From Candidatus Woesearchaeota archaeon (GTDB lineage Archaea > Nanobdellota > Nanobdellia > Woesearchaeales > UBA10216), in NCBI GenBank assembly GCA_013331515.1, contig DUGG01000088.1, positions 7,781-14,195 on the forward strand: a DNA stretch of 6,415 bases, written 5' to 3'. The notes under the pieces are model-generated. The model searched no databases. It was given only the letters and a program-made list of their open reading frames with translations, and had not been told where the DNA came from. Positions 6,232-6,415 of this stretch are shown one piece after another. Position 1 is the first letter of the stretch. Every line of letters begins with the position of its first letter. The translations under genes and the position numbers were made by a program.

Positions 6232-6415
6232 ATGAAAAGGAAAAAGGTTCTGATTGACAAAGAGCTTCTTTTTGACACGCTCCTGTTTGTATTTGGAGTA
6301 GCAATGGTAGCATTGCTCTACATGAACAACATACTGTTAACGCTAATAATACTGGCAGGCTGGATTACTGCCATAAAGCTTTGGCACGTGAAGCACGACA
6401 TTTACCTGTTCGGTA
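6232..6415 (+). CDS. Small membrane protein, unknown function, C-terminus cut by window edge
   Basis: The frame is open from the ATG at 6232 to the window end, giving 61 residues. The protein begins with a basic, lysine-rich stretch (MKRKKVLIDKE). Two hydrophobic segments follow, about residues 12-30 (LLFDTLLFVFGVAMVALLY) and 34-50 (ILLTLIILAGWITAIKL), joined by a tight YMNN turn, as in a helical hairpin. A polar stretch with HVKHD comes next. The positive-inside rule places the N-terminus in the cytoplasm. A GTG at 6223 is an alternative start in the same frame, adding three residues; GGCGTGA, overlapping the ligase stop, would be a weak ribosome-binding site for it. The gene lies in the same frame as the ligase with only 15 bases between, and no TATA-like element precedes it, so it is probably co-transcribed with the ligase. 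I do not recognise the family. Confidence 0.7.
   Translation, partial: MKRKKVLIDKELLFDTLLFVFGVAMVALLYMNNILLTLIILAGWITAIKLWHVKHDIYLFG

Overview
The window looks like a piece of an archaeal chromosome of moderate GC content. Three things point this way. The ligase is of the archaeal/eukaryal ATP-dependent LigI type. Five of the six genes have an A/T-rich TATA-like element about 24-37 bases upstream of the start codon. None of those five has a clear Shine-Dalgarno sequence, as expected for leaderless or very short-leader archaeal transcripts. The winged-helix protein resembles a family I associate with DPANN-type archaea, but that placement is only an inference. There are no RNA genes, insertion sequences or CRISPR repeats that I can see.

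Layout. The left half is on the minus strand. Reading leftwards from a divergent promoter region at 3391-3491, it holds a radical SAM protein with a SPASM/twitch-like cysteine-rich C-terminus (3390-2320), a CPA2/KefB-type cation:proton antiporter with a cytoplasmic RCK/TrkA-N domain (2250-574), and a nitroreductase cut by the window edge (492-1). The right half is on the plus strand: a winged-helix DNA-binding protein (3492-4337), an ATP-dependent DNA ligase (4372-6216), and the start of a small membrane protein (6232 to the end) that probably shares the ligase transcript.

How the genes relate. Most look like independently promoted single genes, since separate TATA-like elements precede five of them. 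The one pairing that suggests a regulatory link is the divergent radical SAM / winged-helix pair. Near-identical inverted copies of an 11-base motif sit directly in front of each start codon, which would suit operators for the winged-helix protein.

The most unusual protein feature is a four-cysteine zinc-ribbon-like insert (CX2C-X9-CX2C) inside the N-terminal DNA-binding domain of the ligase. As I recall the family, typical archaeal LigI proteins have only a short linker there. No obviously new multi-gene system is visible. The most promising leads are the ligase insert, the divergent regulator/radical SAM pair and the orphan SPASM-like enzyme.
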